Part shown: positions 36,966 to 45,918 of the stretch, piece after piece
Numbering within the stretch: position 1 is the first letter of the stretch
Layout of the letters: each line of letters begins with the position of its first letter
Notes under the pieces: generated by a model
Told to the model about the DNA's origin: nothing
What the model saw: only the letters and a program-made list of their open reading frames with translations
The model's database searches: none
NCBI GenBank assembly: GCA_945861435.1
Contig: CAMAUX010000013.1
Coordinates: 1 to 64,000 of the forward strand
Direction of reading: 5' to 3'
Source of the DNA: Chthoniobacter flavus
Lineage (GTDB): Bacteria > Verrucomicrobiota > Verrucomicrobiia > Chthoniobacterales > Chthoniobacteraceae
Length of the DNA: 64,000 nucleotides
Position numbers and translations under genes: made by a program

Positions 36966-36998
36966 AAAGGGCGGGATCCACACGGATCCCGCTCTTTT
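36966..36998 (+). terminator. Intrinsic terminator of rpoA-rplQ
   Basis: gcgggatcc-acac-ggatcccgc is a perfect 9-bp stem extended by AAAGG/TCTTT pairs with one wobble, followed by ctctttt. A smaller hairpin without a T-run (gcgggc-ctaaac-gcccgc, 36932-36949) lies between it and the stop codon. Confidence 0.9.
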
Positions 36999-37252
36999 GC
37001 TTTCCATCACTGCTTTCAGAAATAGTAAACGACGCCTTCGGCATCGACCCCATTGCCGTTCCGAGTGGGCGGCAGAGCCTCAAGCAGTTTTCCTCAACGG
37101 CCCCGGCTCTGGTGCCGGAAGTGCCAACGGCAAGCTGTGCGCGCCCCCCCCAAAAACGGCTGCAACACCTCTGCTTCGAGTCGACAAGCCCCACACCACC
37201 AAAGAGCGACTGGTTCTTCACAAGGTTTCCGCGTAAATGCAGCATCCCCCCA

Positions 37253-38686
37253 ATGCTCACCCTCAACGGCCTACCCAAATCCTCGTGCGCCGGAATCACA
37301 CGCCGCGAACTCCTGCAGATCGGCGGTGCGGGCCTCCTCGGACTCTCGCTCCCCAAACTCTTCGCAGCCCAATCCACTTCAGCCCCCTTCCGCGGCGGCC
37401 GCGCCAAGTCCGTCATCTTCCTTTTTCTCTTCGGTGGACCGAGCCAGCTCGAAACCTTTGACCTGAAACCGGATGCACCCCGCGAAATCCGGGGGCCGTT
37501 CACCCCCATCCGCTCGCGCACACCGGATCTGCTCATGTGCGAGCACCTCAGCCGTCTTGCTGGAATCTCGAACAAGTTCGGGATCATCCGCACGATGTCC
37601 CACTCGTACAACGACCACAGTGGTGCGGCCCACTATTTGCAGACAGGAAGACGCTGGCATCTGCCGGTGGGCGGCGGGTTCTCAGCCACGCCGGAAGACT
37701 GGCCCTCAATGGGCTCGATCGTCGAATACCTCAGCCAGCAGGCTCCAGGCGGCCTCGACAAACACTCCCCATCCTACGCAGTGCTTCCCAACTGGCTGGG
37801 TCGCCTCCAAGACGTCGGCCAGTACCGCCGTCCGGGGCAATACGCAGGCTGGCTGGGAAACGGCTACAACCCCATGACCACCCGCATCGACAAACGTGGG
37901 AAGTCCGACAATCCCTACTGGCGCGATTGCCCGGACCCAGAACTCAACTACACCATCGAGGGCCTCGATCCCTTGGTCCCCATGGACCGGGTGCGGGAAC
38001 GCGACGCATTGCTGCGCCAACTCGAAAGCATCCGCAGCCGGCTCGCCTCAGGCGAGGCAGACGCTCTCGACCAGCACCGCAAACGCGCCATGGCTCTCAT
38101 CGCCTCCGACACAATGGCCGCCGCCCTCGACATCCGCCGCGAACCCGAACAAATCCGGGACCGCTACGGCCGCCATCTCTTCGGCCAGAGTTGCCTGATG
38201 GCACGCCGATTCGTGGAGGCCGGAACCCGTTTCGTCACCGTTCACTACGACTGCGTCGACGGTTACAGCTGGGACTCCCACCTGACGAGCGACGACGTCC
38301 GAAACCACCTGCTGCCCACCTTCGACCAAGCCTGCGCCGCGCTGCTTTGCGATCTCGAAGAGCGCGGCCTTCTCGATGAGACCCTCGTCGTCGCCATCGG
38401 CGAAATGGGACGCACCCCCGTGGCCAACGCAAAGTGGGGCCGCGGCCACTGGAGCACCTGCTTCCCTGCACTCCTCGCCGGCGCAGGCATTCGCGGTGGC
38501 ACCGTGTACGGAAAGACCGATGCCAAGGCCGAGTACCCCACGGAGGGAACAGTCACCCCCGAGGACCTCGCAAAGACCATCTATTGGGCGCTGGGAGTGG
38601 ATCCAGAAATGTTCCTCTCCAACCGACAGGGGCGCCCAGTCCCTCTGGTGGAAAGCGGCCGCCCGCTCATCCAACTCTTCGGCTGA
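37253..38686 (+). CDS. DUF1501 sulfatase-like exported protein with Tat-type signal
   Basis: 477-aa DUF1501 protein, start at ATG 37253 (MLTLNGLPKSSCAG); the track ORF begins 47 codons earlier. Twin-arginine-like signal TRRELLQIGGAGLLGLSLPKLFA, then the alkaline-phosphatase-superfamily-like core: KSVIFLFLFGGPSQLETFDLKPDAP at the start, TMSHSYNDHSGAAHYLQTG in the middle, and VVAIGEMGRTPVANAKWGRGHWSTCFPALLAGAGIRGGTVYGKTD near the end. Usually encoded next to a DUF1549/DUF1553 cytochrome gene in PVC bacteria, but no such partner is adjacent here. Function in the family is not established. Confidence 0.87.
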   Translation: MLTLNGLPKSSCAGITRRELLQIGGAGLLGLSLPKLFAAQSTSAPFRGGRAKSVIFLFLFGGPSQLETFDLKPDAPREIRGPFTPIRSRTPDLLMCEHLSRLAGISNKFGIIRTMSHSYNDHSGAAHYLQTGRRWHLPVGGGFSATPEDWPSMGSIVEYLSQQAPGGLDKHSPSYAVLPNWLGRLQDVGQYRRPGQYAGWLGNGYNPMTTRIDKRGKSDNPYWRDCPDPELNYTIEGLDPLVPMDRVRERDALLRQLESIRSRLASGEADALDQHRKRAMALIASDTMAAALDIRREPEQIRDRYGRHLFGQSCLMARRFVEAGTRFVTVHYDCVDGYSWDSHLTSDDVRNHLLPTFDQACAALLCDLEERGLLDETLVVAIGEMGRTPVANAKWGRGHWSTCFPALLAGAGIRGGTVYGKTDAKAEYPTEGTVTPEDLAKTIYWALGVDPEMFLSNRQGRPVPLVESGRPLIQLFG

Positions 38687-38991
38687 GCACGACGCGAGCA
38701 TCCGCACTGCTGAAAACGCACGACAACGCGCATTCCATCCCCGGCGCGGCCGGACTTCACAACCGATCTCACCCCCCCGCTTCTCGCGCTTCGACGTGGC
38801 GGCTATCCAGCGACAAACCACCCAGAATCCACCAGGTAGTGAGCAACTGCGCAGTCGCCCCGAAACAAGCCGCGTCCAGCATTCCAAATCCTTCTCGATT
38901 GGCCTCAACTACCCACCAATAAATCCCCCCGGACCGGGTTGCCTCACCGGAAGCCCTCCGCATTCAATCTCTCAACCGCACCCATCTCGCC
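38687..38991. other. 305-base gap, no gene seen
   Basis: Contains no ORF with recognisable homology, no T-tailed hairpin after the DUF1501 gene, and only a 7-C run. It probably carries the promoter for the dehydrogenase fusion gene, but I cannot point to convincing hexamers. Confidence 0.5.
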
Positions 38992-41900
38992 ATGAACACA
39001 CGCCTCATCGCTCTCGCCGCATTTGCTGGACTCCCCATCGCGGCCTTCGCCCAGACCATGAACTCCGCGCCGCAGAATGCGCCCCACGCAATCATGCCCG
39101 TCCCAGACGCAGCCGCCACCAAGCGCGCGCAGACCGTGGCCGCTCCGCAAAAAGGAGAGCGACTGGTCCTCATCGGCAACGGCCTCGCCGAACGCGACGT
39201 CCATTACAGCCTCATCGAGACCGAACTCCACAGCCGCTACCCTCAGGGCGATCTCTTCGTGCGCAACATGGGCCACGTCGGCGACACCCCGGGCTTCCGA
39301 CCCCACCCCTCCCGCGTCTCCCAATGGGCGTTCCCCGGAGCCGACAAATTCCACCCGGAACTCGCCACTCATCACGGCAAGGGCTTCTTCCCCATGCCCG
39401 ATGAATGGCTCGCCTTCCTCAAAGCCGACACCATCGTCGCCTTCTTCGGCTACAACGAATCCTTCGAAGGCCCAGCACGCGTCGCGAACTTCGAAGCCGA
39501 ACTCGATGCATGGGCCCAGCACACGCTGAGCAAAGCCTACAACGGCAAAGCAGCCCCCCGCCTCGTTCTCGCCTCCCCCATCGCCTTCGAGGACCAGTCC
39601 GCAAAACGCGACCTGCCCAACGGCCAGAAGGAAAACGCGAACCTCGCCCTCTACGCCAAAGCCGTCGAGTCCGTCGCCAAGAAGCACGGCCTCACCTTCA
39701 TCGACCTGTTCACATCCACCAAGGCTCTCTTCGCCTCCTCAAAAGCCCCCCTCACCACCGGCGGATTCGTCCCCAACCAGGAAGGCTACAAACGCCTCGC
39801 AGAAATCCTCGCCGACGGTCTCTACGGCAAGCAGGCGCGCGTCTCCAAAGCCGACCCCGCCCAACTCCACGAAGCCGTCCGCCAAAAGGACTGGTTCTGG
39901 AACAATGACTACAACCTCCTCAACGGCGTCCACACCCACGGCCAGCGCTACAACCCCTTCGGCCCGCAGAATTATCCCGAGGAAGTCGCCAAAACCCGCG
40001 AGATGGCGGCACTGCGCGACACCCTCATCCACGACGTCGCCGCCGGCCGCAAACGCGACCTCACCGTCGACGACAGCAAGACGCGAACACTTCCTCCCGT
40101 CCCCTCCAACTACCAACCCAGCGTCAAGAACGGCAGCGAACAGTACCTCTATGGCGACGACGCCGTGAAGAGCCTCACCGTTCCCGAGGGCTACAAAGTC
40201 GAACTCTTCGCCAGCGAAAAGGAGTTCCCCAACCTCGCCAACCCGCTCCAACTCTCCTTCGACAACAAGGGCCGCCTCTGGGTCGCCGTCGCCCCCACCT
40301 ATCCCCATTACCGTCCGGGCGACGCCATGCCCAACGACAAGATCCTCATCTACGAAGACACCGATGGCGACGGCAAGGCCGACCGCGAGACCGTATTCGC
40401 AGACCATCTCCACCTCCCCATCGGCTTCGAGTTCGCGCCCGAAGGCGTCTACCTCTCCCAGGAGCCCAACCTCGTCCTCCTGCGCGACACCAACGGCGAC
40501 GACAAAGCCGACAGCTCCGAGATCATCCTCGGCGGATTCGACACCCACGACACCCACCACGCCATCAGCGCCTACACCGCCGATCCCAGTGGCGCGTTCA
40601 TGCTTTGCGAAGGCGTGTTCCTCCACACCAACGTCGAGACCCCGTACGGCCCCGTGCGCTGCGTCGACGGCGGCTTCTTGCGCTACAGCCCCCAGCGCGG
40701 TCACCTCGAGCGCACCTCCCAACTCTCCATCCCCAACCCATGGGGCTTCGTCTTCGACCGCTGGGGTCAGGACTTCTTCCTCCACACCTCCGGCACCACC
40801 ATGAACTGGATGCTGCCGGTCTCGTTGAAGACCCCCTTCGGCGCCAAGAACCCAGCCACCATCGACCTCATCCCCAAGGGCCAGAGCGTGCGCCCCACCT
40901 CCGGCCTCGAAGTCGTCTCCTCACGCCATTTCCCGGAAAACGTCCAAGGCGACATCATCCTCTGCAACGCCATCGGATTCCTCGGCATCAAACAGCATCA
41001 GATCGAGGACGAAGACACCGGCTGGAAAACCACCTTCCGCCACGATCTGCTCAAGAGCTCCGACGGCAACTTCCGCCCCGTCGACCTCGAGTTCGCACCC
41101 GACGGCTCCCTCTACGTCATCGACTGGCACAACCCTCTCATCGGTCACATGCAACACAATGCGCGCGACCCGCTCCGGGATCACGTCCACGGCCGCATCT
41201 ACCGCATCACCTATCCCTCGCGCCCGCTCCTGAAGCCTGCGCAGATTGCCGGCGCGCCCATCGCAACCCTCCTCAACAATCTTCAGGAACCCGAACTGCG
41301 CACCCGTTACCGCACCCGCCGCGAACTGCGCGCACGCTCCGCAGCCGAGGTGCTCCCAGCCCTCAAAACCTGGGTGGCAGGTCTCAACAAAGCCGACGCC
41401 GAATACGAACACTCCGTGCTCGAAGCGCTCTGGACCACATGGGGCCTCAACCAAGTGGACGAACCCCTCCTTCGACAACTCCTCCAATCCCCGGACTTCC
41501 ACGCCCGCTGCGCCGCCGTCCGCGTCCTGCGCTACAGCACCCACCGCATCGCCGACCACGCCGCGCTGTTGGAAAAAGCCGCCGCGGATCCCCATGGCCG
41601 CGTGCGTCTCGAAGCGCTCGTCGCCGCCTCGTGGCTCCCGGATAATGAAGCCACCGCCGCCAAGAAAATTGTCGCGATCGCTGCCGCGCTACCGCTCGAT
41701 AAATGGAGTCAGGCCCCAGCAAAAACGGCGACCGAGCGTCTCGCTGGCATCGTCGGCACCGAGGCCCCGGATCATCCCGAACTCGCCGCGCCCAAGCATC
41801 TGACTCAGGAGGCAAAGACTCAGTATCTCGCCGGCCAGAAGATCTACTTCCGCGAAGGCCACTGCGTGACCTGCCACCAACCCAACGGCAAGGGCCTCGA

Positions 41901-42222
41901 CCCCGCCTTCCCCTCCATTGAAAAGAGCCCGTGGGTCGCGGGCGATCCCGAGCGCCTCATCAAGGTCGCCATGTACGGCCTCATGGGACCCCTCGAGGTC
42001 AACGGCAAGAAGTACGACGGTCAGGTCCCCATGACACCCTTCGCCGGAATGCTCAACGACGCCGAAATGGCTTCCGTGCTCACCTTCGTGCGCAACAGCT
42101 TCGGCAACAAATCCGAGCCCGTCTCCGCCTCACAGGTCCAGAAGGTCCGCGCCGCTTATCCAGGACGCACCACCTTCTTCACCGCCGAGGAAATCCTCAA
42201 AGCCCACCCGCTCACCCAGTAG
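38992..42222 (+). CDS. Exported pseudo-SGNH/dehydrogenase/HEAT/cytochrome c fusion
   Basis: 1076-aa periplasmic protein. Signal peptide MNTRLIALAAFAGLPIAAFAQ; SGNH-hydrolase-like domain (about 57-285); dehydrogenase propeller (about 385-760; YEDTDGDGKADRETVF, DWHNPLIGH); HEAT-like helices (about 770-920); and a cytochrome c domain with CVTCH at residue 958. The SGNH part has lost its catalytic residues: block I reads LIGNGLAER instead of GDS, and the block V region reads GGFVPNQEGYK, without the Asp-x-His pair. It may therefore bind rather than cleave a glycan and present it to the dehydrogenase. It is followed 33 bases later by the DUF1592 dihaem gene. Confidence 0.85.
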   Translation: MNTRLIALAAFAGLPIAAFAQTMNSAPQNAPHAIMPVPDAAATKRAQTVAAPQKGERLVLIGNGLAERDVHYSLIETELHSRYPQGDLFVRNMGHVGDTPGFRPHPSRVSQWAFPGADKFHPELATHHGKGFFPMPDEWLAFLKADTIVAFFGYNESFEGPARVANFEAELDAWAQHTLSKAYNGKAAPRLVLASPIAFEDQSAKRDLPNGQKENANLALYAKAVESVAKKHGLTFIDLFTSTKALFASSKAPLTTGGFVPNQEGYKRLAEILADGLYGKQARVSKADPAQLHEAVRQKDWFWNNDYNLLNGVHTHGQRYNPFGPQNYPEEVAKTREMAALRDTLIHDVAAGRKRDLTVDDSKTRTLPPVPSNYQPSVKNGSEQYLYGDDAVKSLTVPEGYKVELFASEKEFPNLANPLQLSFDNKGRLWVAVAPTYPHYRPGDAMPNDKILIYEDTDGDGKADRETVFADHLHLPIGFEFAPEGVYLSQEPNLVLLRDTNGDDKADSSEIILGGFDTHDTHHAISAYTADPSGAFMLCEGVFLHTNVETPYGPVRCVDGGFLRYSPQRGHLERTSQLSIPNPWGFVFDRWGQDFFLHTSGTTMNWMLPVSLKTPFGAKNPATIDLIPKGQSVRPTSGLEVVSSRHFPENVQGDIILCNAIGFLGIKQHQIEDEDTGWKTTFRHDLLKSSDGNFRPVDLEFAPDGSLYVIDWHNPLIGHMQHNARDPLRDHVHGRIYRITYPSRPLLKPAQIAGAPIATLLNNLQEPELRTRYRTRRELRARSAAEVLPALKTWVAGLNKADAEYEHSVLEALWTTWGLNQVDEPLLRQLLQSPDFHARCAAVRVLRYSTHRIADHAALLEKAAADPHGRVRLEALVAASWLPDNEATAAKKIVAIAAALPLDKWSQAPAKTATERLAGIVGTEAPDHPELAAPKHLTQEAKTQYLAGQKIYFREGHCVTCHQPNGKGLDPAFPSIEKSPWVAGDPERLIKVAMYGLMGPLEVNGKKYDGQVPMTPFAGMLNDAEMASVLTFVRNSFGNKSEPVSASQVQKVRAAYPGRTTFFTAEEILKAHPLTQ

Positions 42223-42255
42223 CCACGCCCCCCCTCAAACTCACCACTCCCGCAA

Positions 42256-45200
42256 ATGCGATCCGTCCTGCGAATCGTCCTGACCTCCTGCGTGCTCGCG
42301 CCCCTGGGCCTCTCCGGCGCCCCCTCCACGGACGCACCGCGCGCGGTCATGCCCGAAAAACACCGGGCGCTTTTCAAAGAACACTGCATCGCCTGCCACG
42401 GACCGGAGAAACAGAAGGGCAAGTTCCGCGTGGATGAACTCCCCCTCGAGATCACCACGATCGAGAGCGCCGAGAAGTGGCAGAAGGTCCTCAACACACT
42501 CAATGCCGGCGAAATGCCGCCCGAGGAGGAGAAGCAGCCCTCCACCGCCGCCAAGACCGACTTCCTCGACGATCTCGCCAACGTGATGGTCGCCGCACGC
42601 CGCAACCTCTCCGACCAGAACGGCACCCTCACCATGCGCCGCCTCAACCGGCGCGAATACAAGAACACCCTCCGCGCACTCCTCGGCATCGACATCAACG
42701 TGTCCGACCTCCCCGCAGACACCGGCACCGGTGGATTCGACACCTTCGGATCCAACCTCTTCATGTCGGCAAACCAGTTCGAGCAATACCAGAACCTCGG
42801 ACGCGAAGCCCTCGAGGAGGCGTTCGTTCGCCTCGCTGTGGCGGGCGAACAGCGCAGTCTCCGCTACGAAGCCGAGGACACCCTCAAGACCATCACCAAG
42901 ACCTACAACGAAAAGATCGACGCCCTCGCTCGCGCCAAACGCTGGGTCGCCGCGGTCGAGGCCGCCGCCGCACTCCCCGAAAATGCCACCGTCGTCGCGG
43001 AGACCCGAAAGGAATCCAAGGACGACGCCACCTTCCGTCGCTCATGGCAGCGCATTCACGGCGCACCGGCTCCCGAGGAATTCGGCTTCAACACCGTCGA
43101 GAATAACGCCGACAAGGCCAACGGTGCCCTCTCGTATGAAGGCACCATCGGTGCCGCCTACATGCGTCCCTATCACGAGCGCTACCTCAAGCAACCGCAC
43201 CTCGACACGGGAGCCTACCTTACCATCATGGCCGGCACGGACATCGGCAACGATACGCTCTCCATCTACGTGCCGCAAAACTGGCCCGTCGGCGAATACA
43301 CCGTCCGCGTACGCGTCGCCGCCACGCCACATGCACCCCCGGAACGCCGCTTCATCGAATTCGGCATCCATCCCCGCAACGGCCAGGTGATGAGCACCCA
43401 TGAGGTCACGGGAACCATGGACGCTCCGCAGATCATCGAAATCCCGCTCACCCTCACCAAGGGCAACACCGAACGCGACAACCGCACCCTCTTCATCCGC
43501 GAAAAGGGCAGCAACGATCACTTCACCCAAACCCGTCGCATCTTCGGCGAAGGCAAGTCCAAGAACGGCATCGGCCCGGAACTCGCCATCTGGGTCGACT
43601 GGATGGAGGTCGAACGCAAACCCGACACCGCCGCCGCGACGCCCAAATTCGGCATCGGTGCCAGCCGCCAGGTCGGCTCCGTCTCGGCGAAGGGCCTCAA
43701 CAAACTCCGCTACGAATGCGAGCAGGCCAACGAGAAGGTCTCCGCCTATCTCGCCGAACAGGTCGACGCACGCGCACGCGCCCAGGCATGGGTGAAGGAG
43801 GTCGACCAAGCCGCCGCCCGCCCCGAGAACGCAGAGGCCGCCGCGGACATCCGCAATAACTCCAAAAACGACGCCATCTTCCGCCGCTCATGGGCAAAGC
43901 TCCAAGGCGCTCCCTCCCCGGAATCCTTCGGCTTCAAAACGGAGGAGAACAACGCCGACAAGGCCAACTCCGCGCTCGGCGAGAACTGGCAGAAGTACCA
44001 CGAATACTACCTCTCAAGGCCGGCACTGGACCGTGGCGCCTACCTCGGCACTCCCACCATGCATCCCGCCGTGATGGCGCTGGGCTTCCTCCAACTCCCC
44101 GTGCCCGCGGAATGGAACAGCGGCGACTACGTCCTCCGCGTTCGCATCGCCGCTGCGAAGGAAGCTCGCCCCGAACAGCGCTTTCTCGAAGCCGGCATGC
44201 ACCCGCGCAACGGCATGGTGCGCGCCACCTTCGAGATCACCGGCACCATGGAGTCTCCACAGATCGTCGAGATGCCCTTCACTCTCTCACGCGTCCAAGA
44301 CGATCCCGGCGACCGCACCCTCTTCATCCGCGAGAAAGGCGCATGGGACAACAACGATGAGGGCGGCCGCAAACGCAGCGAAGCCCTGAAGCGCAACGGC
44401 ATCGGACCGGAGGCCGTCCTCTGGATCGACTACATGGAGATCGAGCGCCTCACCAACACCTCCCAGCCAGACAAAGCGCCCGCCATCGCCGCCCTGCGCA
44501 TCCCGCTCGACGACCAAGGCACCGCGCCCTCCAGCACAGACGTGCACGACGCCATCCAACGCTTCGCCTCCGTGGCATTCCGCGGCGCAGAGCCCCCACA
44601 GGACTACCTCGATCGCCTCACGAACATCTACGAAACAAGGCGCAAGGCGGGCGCCAAGCACAGCGCCGCACTCCGCGAAACGCTTTCCGTCGTCCTCTCC
44701 TCCCCGATGTTCCTCTACCTCGCCGAGCCCGCTCCCGAAGAAAAACGCCGCCCCCTCACCGGCCCCGAACTCGCCACGCGCCTCTCCTACTTCCTCTGGG
44801 GTGCGCCCCCAGACGATCAGCTCCTTGAACTCGCGCGCAACGGAAGCCTCGAAAAACCCAGCGTGCTCGCATCCGAAACCACGCGGCTCCTCGACGACTC
44901 GCGCTCCCGCGACTTTGTCCAAGGCCTCCTCTACCAGTGGCTCGGCATGGATCGCCTCGACTTCTTCGAGGTCAACCGTCCGAAGTACCCGCGCTTCGAC
45001 GACAGCACCCGCCTCGCCGCAAAAAAAGAGGTCTACGAAACCTTCGCCCATCTCCTGCACCACAACGCCCCGCTACGCGATCTCCTAAAATCCAACTACG
45101 CCATCCTCAATCACCTGCTCGCCGAATTCTACGGAATCCCCGGCGTCTCAGGCGACGAGTTCCGCAAGGTGCAGCTCCCAACGGACTCCCCGCGCGGCGG

Positions 45201-45804
45201 CCTCCTCGGCATGGCCGCAGTCGCACTCATGGGCGGCAACGGCGACCGCACCAGCCCCGTTGAACGCGGCGCATGGGTGCTGCGCAAAATCCTCCACGAA
45301 CCGCCTCCGCCCGCCCCCGCCAACATCCCGCAGATCACGCGCCTCGCCGGCAAAGTACTCACCACCCGCGAACGCCTGCAGATGCACCAAGAAGATGCCC
45401 AGTGCGCCAGCTGCCACCGCAAGATCGACCCCGTCGGCTTCGCCCTCGAAAACCTCGACGCCGTCGGCCAGTGGCGCACCGAAGACACCTATCAAGTCAT
45501 GGACGAAAAGGGAAAACCCGTGAAGGGCGCCTCCAAGACATGGCAGATCGAGGCCAGCGGCCAGATCCACAAAGGGCCCGCATTCAAAGACTACTTCGAG
45601 TTCCGCAACATCGTGGCTTCAAAGTCCGACGCCTTCGCGAAGGGCTTCAGCGAGGTGCTCCTCGAATACGCGCTCGGACGTCCCGTCGGTTTCCGCGACG
45701 AACCCCTCGTCACCCAAATGGTCCGCGATGCAGCACAAAACAACCTCGCGGTGCGCGGCTTCATCCACACCCTCGTCGCCAGCAAGGAATTCCACACCAA
45801 GTGA
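42256..45804 (+). CDS. DUF1587/1592/1588/1585 dihaem cytochrome protein with duplicated module
   Basis: 1182-aa exported protein. Signal peptide (MRSVLRIVLTSCVLAPLGLSG), N-terminal cytochrome (CIACH, residues 44-48), DUF1587 (RLNRREYKNTLRALLGID, about 118-135), then two copies of a roughly 230-residue module (about 224-455 and 505-733). The DUF1595/1592 region follows (about 760-990; RPLTGPELATRLSYFLWGAPPDDQLL), then DUF1588 with a second haem motif CASCH at residue 1050 (CASCHRKIDPVGFALENLDAVGQ), and DUF1585 at the end (SEVLLEYALGRPVG). Such proteins are paired with DUF1552 proteins, as here. An electron-transfer or polysaccharide-oxidising role is suspected but unproven. The duplicated module looks like a carbohydrate-binding beta-sandwich. 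Confidence 0.88.
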   Translation: MRSVLRIVLTSCVLAPLGLSGAPSTDAPRAVMPEKHRALFKEHCIACHGPEKQKGKFRVDELPLEITTIESAEKWQKVLNTLNAGEMPPEEEKQPSTAAKTDFLDDLANVMVAARRNLSDQNGTLTMRRLNRREYKNTLRALLGIDINVSDLPADTGTGGFDTFGSNLFMSANQFEQYQNLGREALEEAFVRLAVAGEQRSLRYEAEDTLKTITKTYNEKIDALARAKRWVAAVEAAAALPENATVVAETRKESKDDATFRRSWQRIHGAPAPEEFGFNTVENNADKANGALSYEGTIGAAYMRPYHERYLKQPHLDTGAYLTIMAGTDIGNDTLSIYVPQNWPVGEYTVRVRVAATPHAPPERRFIEFGIHPRNGQVMSTHEVTGTMDAPQIIEIPLTLTKGNTERDNRTLFIREKGSNDHFTQTRRIFGEGKSKNGIGPELAIWVDWMEVERKPDTAAATPKFGIGASRQVGSVSAKGLNKLRYECEQANEKVSAYLAEQVDARARAQAWVKEVDQAAARPENAEAAADIRNNSKNDAIFRRSWAKLQGAPSPESFGFKTEENNADKANSALGENWQKYHEYYLSRPALDRGAYLGTPTMHPAVMALGFLQLPVPAEWNSGDYVLRVRIAAAKEARPEQRFLEAGMHPRNGMVRATFEITGTMESPQIVEMPFTLSRVQDDPGDRTLFIREKGAWDNNDEGGRKRSEALKRNGIGPEAVLWIDYMEIERLTNTSQPDKAPAIAALRIPLDDQGTAPSSTDVHDAIQRFASVAFRGAEPPQDYLDRLTNIYETRRKAGAKHSAALRETLSVVLSSPMFLYLAEPAPEEKRRPLTGPELATRLSYFLWGAPPDDQLLELARNGSLEKPSVLASETTRLLDDSRSRDFVQGLLYQWLGMDRLDFFEVNRPKYPRFDDSTRLAAKKEVYETFAHLLHHNAPLRDLLKSNYAILNHLLAEFYGIPGVSGDEFRKVQLPTDSPRGGLLGMAAVALMGGNGDRTSPVERGAWVLRKILHEPPPPAPANIPQITRLAGKVLTTRERLQMHQEDAQCASCHRKIDPVGFALENLDAVGQWRTEDTYQVMDEKGKPVKGASKTWQIEASGQIHKGPAFKDYFEFRNIVASKSDAFAKGFSEVLLEYALGRPVGFRDEPLVTQMVRDAAQNNLAVRGFIHTLVASKEFHTK
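42925..43620 (+). repeat. Internal module, copy 1, of the DUF1592 protein
   Basis: Encodes about residues 224-455: a short helix (RWVAAVEAAAALPENA), FRRSWQRIHGAPAPEEFGF, ENNADKANGAL, then a beta-sandwich ending in FIEFGIHPRNG, RTLFIREKG and IWVDWMEVERK. It aligns in order with copy 2. Confidence 0.8.
43768..44456 (+). repeat. Internal module, copy 2, of the DUF1592 protein
   Basis: Encodes about residues 505-733: AWVKEVDQAAARPENA, FRRSWAKLQGAPSPESFGF, ENNADKANSAL, FLEAGMHPRNG, RTLFIREKG and LWIDYMEIERL. In a 54-residue gap-free stretch near the start of the module, 35 residues are identical to copy 1 by eye. Confidence 0.8.
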
Positions 45805-45918
45805 TGGCTCACCCCACGGCAACTCACCTGCCAAACATCCGCTCCTCGAACTAAACCCACGCAGCAGCGGCGCTCCATCGCCCCCAACTTACCCCACGAA
45901 CCCAGAACATCCGGCACC

